Below, in pieces: positions 59,721 to 64,000 of a stretch of 64,000 bases of DNA. A program made the translations under genes and the position numbers. How positions within the stretch are numbered: position 1 is the stretch's first letter; each line of letters starts with the position of its first letter. Source of the DNA: Cololabis saira (taxonomy: Eukaryota; Chordata; Actinopteri; Beloniformes; Belonidae); the NCBI RefSeq assembly GCF_033807715.1, contig NC_084587.1, positions 27,469,017-27,533,016 on the forward strand, given 5' to 3'. The notes under the pieces are model-generated. The model was not told the origin of the DNA, did not search any database, and saw nothing but the letters and a program-made list of their open reading frames with translations.

Positions 59721-61649
59721 TGACCGACAGGTTTCTGGAGATTCTTCAGAACTCTGTGTCCTCTTACTGCAGAGTGCTATGCTGGTAGAAACTGACTGAA
59801 CAACCCCTGTTAATCCAAATGTGAAAATGGGCAGAACCAACAGGCCTGGAAGCTGCTGGCAGTTGGCCAACTCTGGTCTGGAGCGCTGTGTGTTTTACTT
59901 TCCTTTATTATGAATAATACCTTAAAAAAAGAAAAGAAAAGAAAAAAGGAATAATACCTGACGGTGACGGATGCCTCCAAAGGACTGGACAGCAAACTCC
60001 AAAGTACTTTTCATATTTTGTGTTATATGGGAGGTACTCTTTTTGTACCTGCAATAAATCAATCTGGAGGAAACAAGTGAAGTGTACCAGTGGCTGGAAG
60101 ATGTAAATACACATTTTTACGAGTTAATGAAGTTTATCTTGCAGGCAAAATGTAGATGTAGCTATAAATGTATGCCTCTGACAGACACATCCCAAAACGG
60201 CCTCTGAAACTCCACACACTATGGTACTAAAATGCATAGCTGTGGAAGGCGATGTAGTGCCTGTTGGAAGAACAGGCATTGTAACATTGTGACCAGATTG
60301 GGGGCAAGTACAAATTCCCTTTAGTATTTTTAGTGTTTCATGAAATTGACGTGAAATTCTGAATATGTATTTCATAATGCGAAATGCCATGCATTATGAC
60401 TGATGCATGTTATTGATTTGTTGATGCTACTGTAATAATGTAATATGTGCATATGTGCACACAATATGTCCAACGTCCATGTCCTGTTACTGAGTGGTTG
60501 AAAGGGGTAAGTTAAGTGATTGTGTGCCATTGAAATATTTGCCTGTGTGTTTGAGTTAATGGGATATCCAGCCATAGCACTCTGGACTCAAATTGTTCTA
60601 CCATGGCTCTGGCAAGGATGACCAATTTATCCTTTTTTGTTGCCCTTGTCCCACATGTTTGTTTTCACCCATCATACTAAGCTAATGGTTTAATGGCTCT
60701 ACAGTTAAGCTGTTTTTATCTTGAATTTAACCAAGAAAAAAATTAGTTTAGTAAAATTTAGTATCTTTTTTGGCACTCTTGCTGTCAGGGAGATTATAAC
60801 AAATTTTTTATTAGCTGCTCCGCCAACACACAAGCCTACACCCTTCACCATATCGGAATGAAGATTTGGCTCCAGATCTCAATGCTGACTGCCAGCCCCA
60901 CCCATGCTGATACAGGTCCTGGTACTTCAAGCCTCTTCTCCTGCCTCAGCCTGCAACAGGTCTGTCCTGGAATGACACCCTGGTACAAATGTCCTAAAGC
61001 CGACAGAACTCTGGTGCCCAGTGCCTTGGCGACAGGACCATATTGTCCTGGAGCAACTCAGTTGTCGTGAGCACATGATTTTGGATTGGTGTCAAAATTA
61101 AACAAAGTTATTGTCTATCTCCCCTGTCCTGCATGTTTTAGATGTTTCCCTGCATCAACTCACCTGATTCTGTTGATGACATAACTACTTGTATCACGGT
61201 GTGCTGAAGCAAAGTAGCATCTCAGACATGCAGGACAGGGGGACCCGAGGACCAGGGTTGGGAAACTTTGGTCTATTTTATTTAGTATATCAAATTCCAC
61301 ATTTATTGACTTAACTTAACTTCTGAGTTTTAGCTGAGTTTACATTAGTTTTCTCTAGAGCTTTTTCATTTTCATTTTACCATTGAATATTCACTTAGCA
61401 TAATCCATTAGTATGTGAATCAATTTATTTAATATGTAGCATGCATCTAATAAAGTTCATAACTAGGTTTCAGATATTTTTTTAGGATTTTCATGGGTAG
61501 TAAGATGCTTTCAGATGAGAACTGACAACCTGAGTTCTTGCTCATTTGAATTCCTTGCGTAAAGGAAGTGGTACCCCAGTCAGTGAAGAAACAGTTGTAC
61601 TCGGTCATTTACTGCACACAAGGAAACATTTTTTACATTTTACAAGTTA
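59721..61649. other. No recognisable gene
   Basis: AT-rich, with an A-rich run (59922-59950) and a C-rich patch (60820-61060). CCAGGGTTGGGAAAC at about 61252 resembles a common fish repeat end. Confidence 0.5.
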
Positions 61650-61970
61650 CTCCCAATGTATCACTAGCCTGCCAGTGCAGGTCACATCCTCCTGTTCATC
61701 TTCATGGCCATCCATAACCTGGCCCCACCTTATCTGTCTGGCCTCCTCCAGATCGCCACTCCAGCCCGCTCCCTCAGATTCTCCTCCATCCACCTCACTG
61801 TCCCCTCTCCACCTCAGCCACATTGGCTCACCTGCCTATTCAATCTAAGTCCAACTACACTGTCCTTTTTTTTTAGCAATATGTTTATTTTATCCATTAT
61901 TTTATGTGTTTGTTGTAAAGTGTCCTTGGGTTCCATGAAAGGTCCATATAAATAAAAATGTATTATTATT
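61650..61970 (+). pseudogene. L2/Rex1-like LINE 3' fragment, copy B
   Basis: Nearly identical to copy A at 51963: MAIHNLAPPYLSGLLQIATP, then ARSLRFSS, the same 3' tail and AAATGTATTATTATT. It begins at the same CCCAATGTATCA point as copy A. Confidence 0.7.
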
Positions 61971-63070
61971 AGGGCCCGAGCACTTACAGTGCGAAGGCCC
62001 TATTGTATCTGTAGGAATTGTTCTCGTTCTTGTTTTTATTTTCCCGTTTTTCTTCGGACAAAATGAGGGCTTTTTGCCCCCCTAAACGTGCCCCAAAAGT
62101 CACCAAATTTTGCATGCAAGCCAGGCCTGGCAAAAAATGTGATATTTAATGGTTTGCATTAATGGGCGTGGCCTAATGGCTCAACAGCGCCCCCTAGAAA
62201 ACTTTGTGCCTCAAGCCCCACAATACAGTTTGACGCACATGCACGAAAATTGGTACACACCTGTATCATGTCGCAACTTAAAGAAAAGTCTCTTGGCGCC
62301 ATGGCTGAAACCGAACAGGAAGTCGGCCATTTTGAACATTTTGACTTAATCGTCGTCATTTTGGCAAAATTTATGCCATTTCTTCAGCCGCTTCAGAGCC
62401 CGAACCGTAACGTGCACCCAGGTGTGTTATACATCAAAATGTGCATCTCCATCCTGCGACGACGTGCATTACTTTTCTCTTTCAAAAGCGTTACCGTGGC
62501 GACGCTAGTCGCCAAAAAGCGCCCCCTTCATCTGATTAGTCCATATCTGATAGTTCCCCAAAAGTCACCAAATTTTGCATGCAAGCCAGGCCTGGAGATA
62601 AATTTGATATTTCATGGTTTGCATTAATGGGCGTGGCCTAATGGCTCAACAGCGCCCCCTAGAATACTTTTCTCTGCCATAAATTCTGAATGGTTTGACA
62701 TAAAGACTCGTGGGTGGTGTCATCGGACTCGGTATTGAGGCCTTGACCTTCATTGGCCTGAATTAGCCCCGCCCCTTCTTCTGATTGGTTGTCCCTATTT
62801 TCCGTCATAACCTTTGAATGGTTTGACAGAGAGGCGTGGGTGGTGTCATCGGACTCGGTATTGAGTACTTGACCTTCATTGGTGCAAATTAGCCGCGCCC
62901 CTTCTTCTGATTGGTCGATATTTCATAGTTCCTATTTTCGGCCATAACTTTTGAATGGTTTGACATAAAGAGTCGTGGGTGGTGTCATCGGACTTAGTTT
63001 TGAGTCCTTGACCTTAATTGGTGCAAATTGCACGTGCGAGGGCCTGTTCATCGCTGCTTGCAGCTTTAAT
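61971..63070. mobile_element. 'gggcccgag' interspersed element, copy B
   Basis: Same termini and body as copy A, but longer. The block from CAAATTTTGCATGCAAGCC to CAGCGCCCCCTAGAA occurs twice (62105-62200 and 62568-62664), and units of roughly 115-140 bp containing GAATGGTTTGACA and GTGGGTGGTGTCATCGGAC occur three times (62688-63030). A (TTG)n run follows at 63077. Confidence 0.8.
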
Positions 63071-64000
63071 TATAATTGTTGTTGTTGTTGTTGTTGTTGT
63101 TAATACATCAACTATTTACAGTAGAGTTGTTCAATAAGTTGCTGGTTTGTCCAAGTAGCTTTATTGTGATGAGAACTGGATCTGCAGGTAGGTTCTCCGG
63201 GGCATTAGGGATCTCTAGCACTGGAAGGCCTAATTTCATGCCCGTGTTGTAGGACACAGTAAGCCATTATTACTTTGCACACATCCCTTGGTAAATAGAG
63301 CAATATGCTGCTGCTTGCTCATCTTCATGACCCCACTGGGGATCTCTATGATAGCCCAAGTCGCTGTGTGGGTGTCAATTTCATCAAACCACTGGCACAA
63401 ACTGTAGCTTACTAAACACAGAATGGCCATCGAATTACATACATGTATGTTTTTAATTCATTCTCATTTGTATAAGACATTTCAAGGGTATCTGCATATT
63501 GTAAAACTAACAGCCCACATAAGGCATAAAGTCTGATAGCAATTAATTGAATTATTTCCCTCTGGCCATTAACAAAGTATTTTAAATTTAACTGAATCTA
63601 TTTCTGCTGCAAAGTTAGACATTTTAACGCCAACTTCAATGAAGATTTTAGGAGTTTGCCTCCAGTAGTCAGTCAGAGAACTTAAACTTTTCTAACTTCC
63701 TTGTGGAACTAACATTCGAATACTAGATATTGCCCCTTGAACGAGACTAAAGGAGTCTTCCTGATCATCCAGCTTCAAAGGATAAACCCCCTTTGAAAAT
63801 AGGAAAGGCTTTATTGAAATTACAGCATACACTCACCAGCCACTTTAATGGTATATCAGATGCACCTCATAAACTGCCCAGCATGTATATGAATTAGTAT
63901 CTTTCATTAACATCACAATGGCTCCTCCCACTGATATTTTCTTGCTCGAACTCATTTGAGGAATTGCTTTCTGAATTCCTCTGGTCTACCAAGGGTTAAC
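63071..64000. other. No recognisable gene
   Basis: Begins with a short TTG microsatellite (63077-63101). CTCACCAGCCACTTTAATGG at about 63833 is a repeat remnant related to that at 21241. The rest is unremarkable. Confidence 0.5.

Overview
This is vertebrate, almost certainly teleost fish, nuclear DNA. It is AT-rich, with short compact exons, long microsatellites and a dense mix of hAT, Tc1-like, L1-like and L2/Rex1-like elements. Several interspersed families look like those common in spiny-rayed (percomorph) fishes, an inference from memory of repeat consensus. There are no bacterial features, operons, CRISPR arrays or tRNA/rRNA genes that I can see.

The only host gene I can support is the 5' end of an NMDA-receptor GluN2 subunit, best matched to grin2a, on the minus strand. 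Two coding exons are visible at 2736-2957 (signal peptide and start of the amino-terminal domain) and 1736-1894 (next part of the domain). The rest lies off the left edge. A splice acceptor just upstream of the ATG implies at least one 5' noncoding exon to the right. A CpG-rich block at about 31.9-35.3 kb with a good minus-strand donor at 32044 is the best candidate promoter and first exon, which would give a first intron of about 29 kb.

Layout: 1-1735, grin2a intron; 1736-2960, two coding exons split by an 841-bp intron made mostly of a hAT element with a SINE-like insert; 2961-32 kb, presumed first intron, holding hAT elements at 7309-8640 (with a nested L1 tail), 12394, 13927 (with a BED-finger fragment) and 25550-26592, Tc1 and non-LTR remnants, a perfect 52-bp palindrome and microsatellites; 31.46-35.0 kb, a CpG-rich block with long TG tracts on both sides; 35.3-64 kb, presumed intergenic DNA with a TTAA-flanked element (41644-42844), two copies of a composite LINE-tail plus 'gggcccgag' repeat (52 and 62 kb), a 1.6-kb hAT copy (54075-55687) carrying an exon-like piece of an unrelated gene family, a Tc1 remnant and further repeats.

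Most long open frames here are translations of TG/AT repeats or transposon remnants, not genes. The most interesting points are the transposon-built intron in grin2a, the hAT copy with foreign exon-like cargo, and the cleanly dated nested insertions with intact target-site duplications. I found no convincing undescribed multi-gene system.
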